This document shows, piece after piece, positions 31,859 through 42,700 of a stretch of DNA of 64,000 nt. Position 1 is the stretch's first letter. Each line of letters begins with the position of its first letter. Below the pieces are notes generated by a model. That model was not told the DNA's origin, made no database searches, and saw only the letters and a list, made by a program, of their open reading frames with translations. The position numbers and the translations under genes are program-made. The stretch covers positions 496,001 through 560,000 of the forward strand of contig JBAIAC010000132.1 of NCBI GenBank assembly GCA_037349315.1, read 5' to 3'. The DNA comes from Chelydra serpentina. Taxonomy: Eukaryota > Chordata > Testudines > Chelydridae.

Positions 31859-32242
31859 CAGGCACTTGTGGTTCTTTAGTTTCAGTCCCTGAGCATCCTT
31901 GGTGTCAAGGGGAGCTGGGTCTTGTCTCACTCTCAGGCTGTGTCCACACTGCAGAGTTACGCTGCTTTAGCTGAAGTGTTTTAATTAAACACTCTGCCCC
32001 TTGTGTCACCAGAGCACATCCACTCTAGCAACTCTTGCATCACCCCAAAGAGCAGTGCATTGTGGGTAGCTATCGCACTGTGCAACTGGCCGCAGGGGGC
32101 TATGGGAGGGGTTTGCAATGGCTCATGGGCCGGTGCAGCATCACATGATGCAGGTTTCTCTCTCCCATTGTTCCATGGGCAGCCACCTAGATTGCCAGCT
32201 GCTTCTCTACTGAAGTGTGTGTGGCAGGGCAGAGAGTGTGTG

Positions 32243-32247
<5 letters not shown>

Positions 32248-32278
<31 letters not shown>
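32248..32278. repeat. (TG)n microsatellite
   Basis: About 15 TG repeats, downstream of the tRNA-Ser block and upstream of the block duplicated at 46.8-47.9 kb. Confidence 0.9.
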
Positions 32279-32620
32279 GGGGAAGAGTGAGTGTGTTGCA
32301 CGCTGTCTCTAAGCTCAGACAGCTGCTGAAAGCAACCAGTCCTGAGGCAGGGGGAGGGGGACACCCCAGTAATGAGATAGGGTAAGCTTCCGCCCCCCAG
32401 CTCCGTGGTCGTTGTGCGGGGGAGCAGCGTCCCCCGGCAGTGATTTGCTCCTTGCTGCCGGAGCAGAGCAGCAGGCTCAGCCGTCAGAACTTCCCGGAGC
32501 GATGAGAGGGGAGGGGCCCAGCCTGTGGAGCAGGAAGGCAGGGCAGGGAGTTCCCGGCGGGCATTGTGGGATACTGGCGGAGGCCAGTTCTGGTGATATA
32601 ACGACCAGCAGCGTTTACAC

Positions 32621-33004
32621 CAGGGGTCTCAAACTCAAATTACCACGAGGGCCGCATGAGGACTAGTGCATTGGCCCGAGGGCCTCATCACTGACCCCGC
32701 CCCCTCGCTGCCCCCGGCCCCGCCCCCACTCCAGCCCTTCCATTAGGCCCTGCCCCTTCTTCGCCCCTTCTCCACCTCTGCCCCTGTGAGCACGGCTTCC
32801 CGCTCCTCCCCCTCCCTCCCAGAAACCACGAAGCTCTTCCCTGTGGCCCGCTGGGCTCCCTGTGCCCCCCGCCCCCACCCCCAGGCAGTTCCCGCCGCCA
32901 GTACAACTGTCTGGCGGTGGGACCTGCCTGGGGGTAAAAAAAATATATATTTTTTAAAGGGGTGGGCACGGGGAGCCCGGTGGGCTGCAGGGAAGAGCTC
33001 CGTG
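32621..33004. mobile_element. 384-bp non-autonomous hAT element
   Basis: Starts CAGGGGTCTCAAACTC and ends GAGCTCCGTG, imperfect terminal inverted repeats, within the 8-bp direct repeat GTTTACAC (32613-32620 and 33005-33012). The inverted duplicate at 47.6 kb lacks it and shows the empty site, which proves the insertion and dates it after the duplication, or after excision elsewhere. The interior is GC-rich and non-coding. Confidence 0.9.
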
Positions 33005-33363
33005 GTTTACACTGACAATGTGTCACTCTAAGTACATTGCAAAAAGCTCCAGGCGTCTCGTCGAGGTGGTTTTATTTTCTCGCCAGCAGAGGGCAGTTTT
33101 GTCGCCAGACGTGGCATTGCCGTGTGTGCACCAGCCAAAAGGAGGCGACCGAGGGAGCGTCGTGTGTTTTTCACACGCCTGAGCAATATAATGATACTGA
33201 AATAACGTTGTAGTGCAGACCTGGCCAAGGATTCACACACACACAGCTTGCCAGGAAACCTTCCCCTGCTCCTCTGCTTTGCAGACTCCAATACAAGCAA
33301 AGGCTCAGGTAGGGTCTGGCAGGGAGTCAGGTGTGGGAAGACACAAGGGGGTAGCCATAGGCA

Positions 33364-33437
33364 GGCACCATGGCTTAACTGGTTAAAGCACCTGTTTTGT
33401 AAACAGGAGATCCTGGGTTCAACTCCCAGTGGTGCCT
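33364..33437 (+). tRNA. tRNA-Thr (TGT)
   Basis: A 74-nt tRNA-Thr with perfect acceptor GGCACCA/TGGTGCC, anticodon arm CCTGT-TTTGTAA-ACAGG and T arm CTGGG-TTCAACT-CCCAG. This is the best preserved of the five Thr-type copies. Confidence 0.92.
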
Positions 33438-33853
33438 TGTTGAGTGGCTTTTGGGGCACCTGGCATTGGCTACTGTCAGAAGAGAAGATACAGAGCTAGA
33501 TGGGCCTTTGGTCTAGCCCAGTGTGGCTGTTTTTATGGTTTAAATTACACTCCCAGGCACTGATAACAGAGTTACTGAAAGTTTGGGAGTTAAGAGCTGA
33601 TAGGTCAGTGTGCCAGGCCCCTCAAAAATGACCCCCTCCCTCTGGGACAGGGGCAGGTCTGACTCTCACACCAAATGGCTCCTTGTGGCTGCCAGAATCT
33701 GTGGGCGGCTCATTTAGTTTACGCCGAGGGTGGAGTCCTGCTTTGTGCACCGTGTCTGAGACTGAAAATCCTAAACCACCCTCTGAAATAACAAATGCAG
33801 CAGGACGTGTTATGGTCCCTGCCCCAAAGCAGACAGACCAATGGAAAGCTGAG

Positions 33854-34032
33854 AATCATAGAATATCAGGGATGGAAGGGACATTAGGAGCTCATCTAGT
33901 TCAACACCCTACTCAAAGCAAAGCCAATCCCCAATTTTTGCCCCAGATCCCTAAACCACCCACTGAAAGATTGAACTCACAATCCTGGGTTTAGCAGGTC
34001 AATGCTTAAACCACTGACCTATCCCTCTCCCC
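33854..34032 (-). mobile_element. Cry I-like SINE
   Basis: Minus-strand SINE with TAGGTCAGTGGTTTAAGCA as its A-box region and the CR1-like tail ATATTCTATGATT. It lies at the end of the duplicated block and is absent from the inverted copy at 46.79 kb. Confidence 0.88.
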
Positions 34033-34236
34033 GTAAAGCTAAAGATTTACTTTTCTCAGGTCCCTTAGCTGTCCAGCAAGGTGCTCCCCTTTTTGCCACT
34101 GGGATAACCCCAACCCCTGCAGGACAGAAGGTGGGGAAATGAGCTGAGAAAGCGTACTGGAGAAAGCTGTTGTTTCCTGCCCTTTTTTTCTTGTTTAGTT
34201 TCTCTTCTACATCAAACTTGCAAGCTCTTTGTGTGT

Positions 34237-34309
34237 TCCTGGCTAGCTCAGTTGGTCGAGTGTCAGACTTTTAATCTGAGGGTCCAGGGTTCAAGTCCCT
34301 GGTCAGGTG
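34237..34309 (+). tRNA. tRNA-Lys (TTT)
   Basis: A 73-nt tRNA-Lys with perfect anticodon (TCAGA/TCTGA) and T stems. Pair 1:72 is T:T. It heads a Lys-Gln cassette. Confidence 0.82.
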
Positions 34310-34630
34310 TAAAAAAGATCATTTCCCCCAGAAACTTCAGAAGTCAGCTCTTCAGTAGCCTCTTTGATGTTACTCTTTTCTTTTCAGGACTTGGGCTTTC
34401 CTAGGAAGAGTCATTTACTGCCTGGGACTGAAGGGGCAACTTCCTCACATGCCCACTAGTGTCCCAGTCTGGAGGAAGAAAGGCTTCTGGGTCTACAGCA
34501 AACCGCTGCGTGCCGACTTGTTGAGCAAATACAGCACTGACCAGAGAGGCCAGAGAGGCCTTGAGCAAGGAAGGCAAATTATTGTCCGCTCAGGCTCTTC
34601 TGCACCGGAAGTCAGACAAACACGGGGTGT

Positions 34631-34701
34631 TCTCCCATGGTGTAAGGGCAGCACTCAGCACTTTGAATCCTGCAATCCAAGTACAAGTCTTGGTGGGACC
34701 T
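34631..34701 (+). tRNA. tRNA-Gln (TTG), degenerate
   Basis: A 71-nt tRNA-Gln with loop CTTTGAA. The acceptor has two mismatches at 1:72 and 2:71, the anticodon stem one, and T55 is replaced by A in the T loop. Probably not functional. Confidence 0.65.
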
Positions 34702-34748
34702 TGGAGCAGCTCTTCTGCCACCTAACACTCAGTAGCGTTGCCCTGTGT

Positions 34749-37384
34749 GAATCATAGAATCATAGAATCTCAGGGTTGGAAGGGACCTCAGGAGGTATCT
34801 AGTCCAACCCCCTGCTCAAAGCAGGACCAACCCCAACTAGATCATCCCAGCCAGGGCTTTGTCAAGCCTGACCTTAAAAACCTCTAAGGAAGGAGATTCC
34901 ACCACCTCCCTAGGTAACCCATTCCAGTGCTTCACCACCCTACTAGTGAAAAAGTTTTTCCTAATATCCAACCTAAACCTCCCCCTCTGCAACTTGAGAC
35001 CATTACTCCTTGTTCTGTCATCTTCTACCACTGAGAACAGTCTAGATCCATCCTCTTTGGAACCCCCTTTTAGGTAGTTGAAAGCAGCTATCAAATCCAC
35101 CCTCACTCTTCTCTTCTGCAGGCTAAACAATCTCAGTTCCCTCAGCCTCTCCTCATAAGTCATGTGCTCCAGCCCCCTAATCATTTTTGTTGCCCTCCGC
35201 TGGACTCTTTCCAATGTATCCACATCCTTCTTGTAGTGTGGGGCCCAAAACTGGACACAGTACTCCAAATGAGGCCTCACCAGTGCCGAATAGAGGGGAA
35301 TAATCACGTCCCTCGATCTGCTGGAAATGCCCCTACTTATACAGCCCAAAATGCCGTTAGCCTTCTTGGCAACAAGGGCACACTGTTGACTCATATTCAG
35401 CTTTTTCGTCCACTGTAACCCCTAGGTCCTTTTCTGCAGAACTGCTGCCCAGCCATTCGGTCCCTAGTCTGTAGCAGTGCATGGGATTCTTCCGTCCTAA
35501 GTGCAGGACTCTGCACTTGTCCTTGTTGAACCTCATCAGATTTCTTTTGGCCCAATCCTCTAATTTGTCTAGGTCCCTCTGTATCCTATCCCTACCCTCC
35601 AGCGTATCAACCACTCCTCCCAGTTTAGTGTCATCTGCAAACTTGCTAAGGGTGCAGTCCACACCATCCTCCAGGTCGTTGATGAAGATATTGAACAAAA
35701 CCGGCCCCAGCACCGACCCTTGGGGCACTCCACTTGATACCGGCTGCCAACTAGACATGGAGCCATTGATCACTACCCGTTGAGCACGACAATCCAGCCA
35801 GTTTTCTATCCACCTTACCGTCCATTCATCCAGCCCATACTTCTTTAACTTGCTGGCAAGAACGCTGTGCGAGACTGTATCAAAAGCTTTGCTAAAGTCA
35901 AGAAATAGCACATCCACTGCTTTCCCCTCGTCCACAGAGCCAGTTATCTCATCATAGAAGGCAATTAGGTTAGTCAGGCATGACTTGCCCTTGGTGAATC
36001 CATGCTGACCCTGATCACTTTCCCCTCCTTTAAGTGGTTCAAAATTGATTCCTTGAGGACCTGTTCCATGATTTTTCCAGGGATTGAGGTGAGACTGACT
36101 GGCCTGTAGTTCCCCGGATCTTCCTTCTTCCCTTTTTTAAAGATGGGCACTACATTAGCTTTTTTCCAGTCATCCGGGACCTCCCCTGATTGCCATGATT
36201 TGTCAAAGATAATGGCCAATGGCTCTGCAATCACATCGGCCAACTCCTTTAGCACCCTCGGATGCAGTGCATCCGGCCCCATGGACTTGTGTTCGTCCAG
36301 CTTTTCTAAATAGTCCCGAACTACTTCTTTCTCCACAGAGGGCTGGTCACCTCCTCCCCATACCGTGCTGCGGAGTGCAGCCACCTGGGAGCTGACCTTG
36401 TCTGTGAAGACAGAGGCAAAAAAAGCATTGAGTACACTAGCTTTCTCCACATCCTCTGTCACAAGGTTCCCTCCCTCATTCAGCAAGGGGCCCACACGTT
36501 CCTTGACTTTCTTCTTGTTGCTAACATACCTGAAGAAACCCTTCTTGTTATTCCTAACATCTCCAGCTAGCTGCAACTCCAAGTGTGATTTGGCCTTCCT
36601 AATTTCACTCCTGCATGCCTGAACAATATTTTTATACTCCTCCCTGGTCATTTGTCCAATCTTCCACTTCTTGTAAGCTGCTTTTTTGTGTTTAAAACGA
36701 GCAAGGATTTCACTGTTAAGCCAAGCTGGTCGCCTGCCATATTTACTTTTCTTTCTACACATCGGGATGGTTTGTTCCTGCAACCTCAATAAGGTTTCTT
36801 TAAAATACAGCCAGCTTTCCTCGACTCCTTTCCCCCTCATGTTATTCTCCCAGGGGACCTTGCCCATCAGTTCCCTGAGGGAGTCAAAGTCTGCTTTTCT
36901 GAAGTCCAGGCTCTGTATTCTACTGTTCTCCTTTCTTCCTTGTGTCAGGATCCTGAACTCGACCATCTCATGGTCACTGCCTCCCAGGTTCCCATCCACT
37001 ATTGCTTCCTCTACTATTTCTTCCCTGTTTGTGAGCAGCAGGTCAAGAAGAGCTTTTCCCCTAGTTGGTTCCTCCAGCACTTGCACCAGGAAATTGTCCC
37101 CTACACTTTCCAAAAACTTCCTGGATTGTCTGTGGACCGCTGTATTGCTCTCCCAGCAGATGTCGGGGTGATTAAAGTCACCCATGAGAACCAGGGCCTG
37201 TGATCTAGTAACTTCTGTTAGTTGCTGGAAGAAAGCCTCGTCCACCTCATCCGCCTGGTCTGGTGGTCTGTAGCAGACTCCCACCACGACATTACCCTTG
37301 TTGCTCACACTTCTCAGTGTTTGATTTCCTGTTTGAAAAGTGTGATTTGGGAGTGCTTCATTGCAGACTCTTCTAAAAAGACTG
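34749..37384 (-). mobile_element. CR1 LINE, 3' segment
   Basis: The minus strand carries the C-terminal half of ORF2, the 3' UTR and the CR1 terminal repeat (CATAGAATCATAGAAT on the plus strand at 34750-34765). It is continuous with an inverted 5' segment at about 37385-38990. The two segments together cover most of one CR1 element, as produced by twin priming. The breakpoint lies between about 37300 and 37390. Confidence 0.92.
34837..37384 (-). pseudogene. CR1 ORF2, endonuclease C-terminus and reverse transcriptase, frameshifted
   Basis: Encodes the second half of the apurinic-type endonuclease (VVVGVCYRPP, MGDFNHPDICW, GGSDHEMVEF), then the reverse transcriptase with [50 protein letters not shown] and the FADD active-site motif, then the C-terminal region. 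The frame shifts near 36030 and near 35400, so no full ORF2 is made. ORF2 nicks target DNA and copies the element RNA; this copy is dead. Confidence 0.9.
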
Positions 37385-37544
37385 TCAGTCAGCTGCGCAC
37401 CAGCGGAGCAGCGCATAGCAGAGAAGCAAACAGGTGGAGTTAGCCTGGGAGTTCGCCTGGAGAGAACCTACTGAGGCATCCCCCTTGCAGGTTTCCCTGA
37501 GTAGCTTCTGCCACAAGTGAGAAAACTCTTCGAAGGAAGGAACT

Positions 37545-38560
37545 ATGGATGCTGAGCGATCGGCTGTCGTGACCTGCACAGGATGTGCCATGTTTGTCTT
37601 TCTTCCACAGGATAGAAGCGACTTTGTCTGTACAAAGTGCAAGCTGATCTCCATATTGGAGGAGAAGATTCAAGGTCTGGAGAAACGAGTATCAACCCTG
37701 CATTCCATAAAAGAAAATGAGGAGTTCCTGGATAGACGTCAGGATAGGCTTCAGCGGGCGCAGTGTTGTGAGGATTCAGAGCAGGCTGCGCAGCGGGGAC
37801 AGAAGACCAGCGAGGATAATTGGCGGCATGTGACCTCCAGAAGAGGAAAGAGTATGAGACAAGTCCATGTACAAGAAACGCAGATTCAGATGAGCAACTG
37901 TTTTCATGTTCTCTCCACAGGCACTAGTGCAGAGAGTGGAGTGAATGATGCATCTGAGGGAACAGAGCAGAAGGAGACCCCACTGATTGGAAGGCATGAG
38001 ATGCACCGTTTAGGGATGGGGGTTCCACGACCACCACTCCCAAGAGGAGGAGGAGGGTGGTGGTGGTCGGGGACTCTCTCCTCAGGGGGACTGAGTCATC
38101 TATCTGCCGCCCTGACCGGGAAAACCGAGAGGTGTGCTGCTTGCCAGGGGCTAGGATTCGTGATGTGACGGAGAGACTGCCGAGACTCATCAAGCCCTCA
38201 GATCGCTACCCCTTCCTGCTTCTCCACGTGGGCACCAATGATACTGCCAAGAATGACCTTGAGCGTATTACTGCAGACTACGTGGCTCTGGGAAGAAGGA
38301 TAAAGGCGTTTGAGGTGCAAGTGGTGTTCTCGTCCATTCTCCCTGTGGCAGGAAAAGGCCAGGGTAGAGACCGTCGAATCGTGGAAGTCAACGAATGGCT
38401 ACGCAGATGGTGTCGGAGAGAAGGGTTTGGATTCTTTGACCATGGGATGGTGTTCCAAGAAGAAGGAGTGCTAGGCAGAGACGGGCTCCACCTGACGAAG
38501 AGAGGGAAGAGCATCTTTGGAAGCAGGCTGGCCAACCTAGTGAGGAGGGCTTTAAACTAG
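37545..38560 (+). pseudogene. CR1 ORF1, zinc motif plus SGNH esterase, one frameshift
   Basis: The first frame (from 37545) has a C-x2-C...C-x2-C zinc motif (Cys11, 14, 29, 32) followed by a coiled coil (about 37-60). The second frame (open from 38057, to 38560) is an SGNH/GDSL esterase: VVGDSLLRG with the nucleophile Ser, HVGTND, and DGLHL with the Asp-His pair, in 167 residues. This zinc-plus-esterase architecture is known for CR1 ORF1, an RNA-binding accessory protein. The frame changes in a GGA/GGT-rich slippage tract near 38040-38060. Confidence 0.9.
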
Positions 38561-38679
38561 GTTCACCGGGGGAAGGAGACCAAAGCCCCGAGGTAAGTGG
38601 GGAAGTGGGATACCGGGAGGAAGCAAAAGTAGGTGAGTGCAAGAGGGGAGGGCTCCTGCCCCATACTGGGACAGCAGGA

Positions 38680-38990
38680 CAATCGGTGAGTTATCTTAAA
38701 TGCCTATAGACAAATGCAAGAAGCCTGGGGAACAAGCAGGGAGAACTGGAAGTCCTGGCACAGTCAAGGAATTATGATGTAATTGGAATAACAGAGACTT
38801 GGTGGGATAACTCACACGATTGGAGTACTGTCATGGATGGATATAAACTGTTCAGGAAGGATAGGCAGGGCAGAAAAGGTGGGGGAGTTGCGTTGTATGT
38901 AAGAGAGCAGTATGACTGCTCAGAGCTCCAGTATGAAACTGCAGAAAAACCTGAGAGTCTCTGGATTAAATTAAGCAGAGATAGTGGCTG
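38680..38990 (+). pseudogene. CR1 ORF2 N-terminus (endonuclease start)
   Basis: Encodes the beginning of the endonuclease, including VIGITETWWDNSHDW with the catalytic Glu and GGGVALYVREQYD. It stops at the inversion breakpoint. Confidence 0.85.
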
Positions 38991-39300
38991 CTCCCTCTCT
39001 GAGCAGAAGCAGCTGCTTAAAAAAAATTTTTTAAGGGGGAACAGAGCTAAAAAAAAAGCGCCTCCCCTTGCACTCACCCGTCGACACTGTTCAGCAAAAA
39101 TTCAGCGGTGGGTCCTTCACTCGCTCCAGGTCTTCAGCAGCACTTCCGCGGCGGGTACCACTGAAGACCCGGAGCGAGTGAAGGGACGGGACCCACCACC
39201 AAAGTGCCGCCGAACGGCTGGAGCTCCGCCGGGTGAGTACAAGGGGAGGCGCCTTTTTTTAGCTCCGCTCCCCCTGTGCTCTGCACCTGGGTACGCCACT
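38991..39300. mobile_element. Probable DNA-transposon fragment with internal palindrome
   Basis: An imperfect inverted repeat (CTTCACTCGCTCCAGGTCTTC at 39114 against its complement at about 39165-39187) and C/G-rich words such as AAGTGCCGCCGAA identify a common reptilian non-autonomous element. Its exact family and ends are not determined. One end adjoins the CR1 inversion segment. Confidence 0.45.
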
Positions 39301-39565
39301 GTTAACACAACTGGGTGTTCCAAGGCTTCGTCTTGCTCTCTCCAATGACGTGGGAGCCTGTCTTTTGCCTGCTCGCTGTTGTGACTTGAGCGCCAGAGGG
39401 GACGTTTGATCCATAAACCTGGCCATGCCTGGAGTCCTGTAGGTAGGGGTGCGAGCTCCATTTCCTCTGAGCCCTGAATCCGGGCTGCAGCCTGGCCTAG
39501 GAGGGAACCTGATTGTTTGACCATGTTAAAGAAAACTATGATTGATAAATCGCTTGACTAACAGT

Positions 39566-39673
39566 GTCAGTCTGGCCGAGTGATCTAGGGCATCAGACTC
39601 AAGGCTTTGTCTTTTCATCATAGGTTGTTCTGGGCTCCATATAGAGGTGTGTGTTCACATCCCATTCCTGACA
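39566..39673 (+). tRNA. tRNA-Leu (CAA) with intron, degenerate
   Basis: A 108-nt gene resembling intron-containing tRNA-Leu(CAA). GGCCGAGTGATCTAGGGC is the D region, CAGACTCAAG the anticodon side, then about 24 nt of intron, then TTCTGGG, the long variable arm and T arm GTGTGTTCACATCCCAT. Acceptor pairs 6:67 and 7:66 mismatch and the T stem is weak. Possibly a pseudogene. Confidence 0.65.
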
Positions 39674-39770
39674 CAATTATTGTCTTCCACCTGAAGAAAC
39701 AGCCTCAATTCCACCTCACCTGTAACACGACACCACCAACTGCTTAGCATTTGTATGAGAGAAGTCACCT

Positions 39771-42700
39771 GTGGGGCAATGCACACAGCGTCTCTCTCAG
39801 AGAGCAACAGTGACACCGGGTGGCCACGTGGGGTAATGCACACAGCGTCTCTCTCAGAGAGCGACAGTGACACTGGGTGGCCACGTGGGGTAAGGCACAC
39901 AGCGTCTCTCTCAGAGAGCAACAGTGACACTGGGTGGCCACGCGGGGTAATGCACACAGCGTCTCTCTCAGAGAGCAACAGTGACACCGGGTGGCCACGT
40001 GGGGTAATGCACACAGCATCTCTCTCAGAGAGCAACAGTGACACCGGGTGGCCACGTGGGGTAATGCACACAGCGTCTCTCTGAGAGCAGCAGTGACACC
40101 GGGTGGCCACGTGGGGTAATGCACACAGCATCTCTCTCAGAGAGCAACAGCGACACCGGGTGGCCACGTGGGGTAATGCACACAGCATCTCTCTCAGAGA
40201 GCGACAGTGACACCGGGTGGCCACGTGGGGTAATGCACACAGCGTCTCTCTCAGAGAGCAACAGTGACAATTGGTGGCCACGTGGGGTAATGCACACAGC
40301 GTCTCTCTCAGAGAGCAACAGTGACACCGGGTGGCCACGTGGGGTAATGCACACAGCGTCTCTCTCAGAGAGCAACAGCGACACCGGGTGGCCAGGTGGG
40401 GTAACGCACACAGCGTCTCTCTCAGAGAGCAACAGCGACACTGGGTGGCCACGTGGGGTAATGCACACAGCGTCTCTCTCAGAGAGCAACACTGACACCG
40501 GGTGGCCACATGGGGTAATGCACACAGCTTCTCTGTCAGAGAGCAGCAGTGACACCGAGTGGCCACGTGGGGTAATGCACACAGCGTCTCTCTCGGAGAG
40601 CAACAGGGACTCTGGGTGGCCACGTGGGGTAATGCACACAGCGTCTCTCTCAGAGAGCAACAGTGACAATTGGTGGCCACGTGGGGTAATGCACACAGCA
40701 TCTCTCTCAGAGAGCAACAGTGACACCGGGTGGCCACGTGGGGTAATGCACACAGCGTCTCTCTCAGAGAGCAACACTGACACCGGGTGGCCACATGGGG
40801 TAATGCACACAGCTTCTCTGTCAGAGAGCAACAGTGACACCGGGTGGTCACGTGGGGTAACGCACACAGCATCTCTCAGAGAGCGACAGTGACAGTGGGT
40901 GGCCACGTGGGGTAATGCACACAGCGTCTCTCTCAGAGAGCAACAGCGACACCGGGTGGCCACGTGGGGTAATGCACACAGCGTCTCTCTCAGAGATCAA
41001 CAGTGACACTGGGTGGCCACGTGGGGTAATGCACACAGCATCTCTCTCAGAGAGCAACAGTGAAAACGGGTGGCCACGTGGGGTAATGCACACAGCATCT
41101 CTCTCAGAGAGCAACAGTGACACCGGGTGGCCACGTGGGTTAATGCACACAGCTTCTCTGTCAGAGAGCAACAGTGACACCGGGTGGCCACGTGCGGTAA
41201 TGCACACAGCATCTCTCTCAGAGAGCAACAGTGACACCGGGTGGCCACGTGGGGTAACGCACACAGCATCTGTCTCAGAGAGCGACAGTGACACCGGGTG
41301 GCCACGTGGGGTAATGCACACAGCATCTCTCTCAGAGAGCAACAGTGACACTGAGTGGCCACGTAGGGTAATGCACACAGCATCTCTCTCAGAGAGCAAC
41401 AGCGACACCGGGTGGCCACGTGGGGTAATGCACACAGCGTCTCTCTCAGAGATCAACAGTGACACTGGGTGGCCACGTGGGTTAATGCACACAGCGTCTC
41501 TCTCAGAGAGCAACAGTGAAAACGGGTGGCCACGTGGGGTAATGCACACAGCATCTCTCTCGGAGAGCAACAGGGACTCTGGGTGGCCACACGGGATAAT
41601 GCACACAGCATCTCTCTCAGAGAGCAAGAGCAACACTGGGTGGCCACACGGGATAATGCACACAGAAACTCTCTAAGAGAGCGACAGTGACACTGGGTGG
41701 CCACGTGGAGTAATGCACACAGCATCTCTGTCAGAGAGCAACAGTGACACGGGGTGGCCAGACGGGGTGATGCACACAGCGTCGCTCTCAGAGAGCAAGA
41801 GCAACACTGGGTGGCCACACGGGGTAATGCACACAGAGTCTCTCTAAGAGAGCAACAGTGACACCGGGTGTAATGCACACAGCATCTCTCTCGGAGAGCA
41901 ACAGTGACACTGGGTGGCCACGTGTGGTAATTCACACAGCGTCTCTCTCGGAGAGCAACAGTGACTCTGGGTGGGCACGTGGGGTAACGCACACAGCGCC
42001 TCTCTCAGAGAGCAACAGTGAGACCGGGTGGCCACGTGGGGTAATGCACACAGCGTCTCTCTCAGAGACCAACAGTGACACTGGATGGCCACGTGGGGTA
42101 ATGCACACAGCGTCTCTCTCAGAGAGCAACAGTGACACCCGGTGGCCACGTGGGGTAATGCACACAGCGTCTCTCTCAGAGAGCAACAGTGAAACCGGGT
42201 GGCCACGTGGGGTAATGCACACAGCATCTCTCTCGGAGAGCAACAGGGACTCTGGATGGCCACACGGGATAATGCACACAGCATCTCTCTCAGAGAGCAA
42301 GAGCAACACTGGGTGGCCACACGGGATAATGCACACAGAAACTCTCTAAGAGAGCGACAGTGACACTGGGTGGCCACGTGGAGTAATGCACACAGCATCT
42401 CTGTCAGAGAGCAACAGTGACACGGGGTGGCCAGACGGGGTGATGCACACAGCGTCGCTCTCAGAGAGCAAGAGCAACACTGGGTGGCCACACGGGGTAA
42501 TGCACACAGAGCCTCTCTAAGAGAGCGACAGTGACACTGGGTGGCCACACAGGGTAATGCACACAGCGTCTCTCTCAGAGAGTGAAAGTGAGACTGGGTG
42601 GCCACGTGGCGTAATGCACACAGCGTCTCACAGAGCAACAATGACACCGGGTGGCCACGTGGGGTAATGCACACAGCGTCTCTCTCAGAGAGCAACAGTG

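Larger units (their letters stand above)
32397..33852 (+). repeat. Segmental block duplicated inverted at 46.79-47.87 kb
   Basis: The same order of sequence is found on the minus strand at 46790-47868: a GC-rich part with GGGCATTGTGGGATACTGGC, a CTCGCCAGCAGAGGGCAGTT part, a tRNA-Thr, a CR1 tail fragment, and a stretch with GGCGGCTCATTTAGTTTACG. The present copy additionally carries the hAT element at 32621. Confidence 0.9.
37385..38990 (+). mobile_element. CR1 LINE, inverted 5' segment
   Basis: Plus-strand 5' UTR, ORF1 and the start of ORF2 of the same CR1 element whose 3' part is on the minus strand. It ends abruptly after ESLWIKL, exactly the ORF2 region at which the minus-strand part takes over. 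Confidence 0.9.

Noticed and set aside
34837..37416. Functional reverse-transcriptase gene
   Set aside because: At least two frame changes and an inverted 5' half show a dead CR1 copy.
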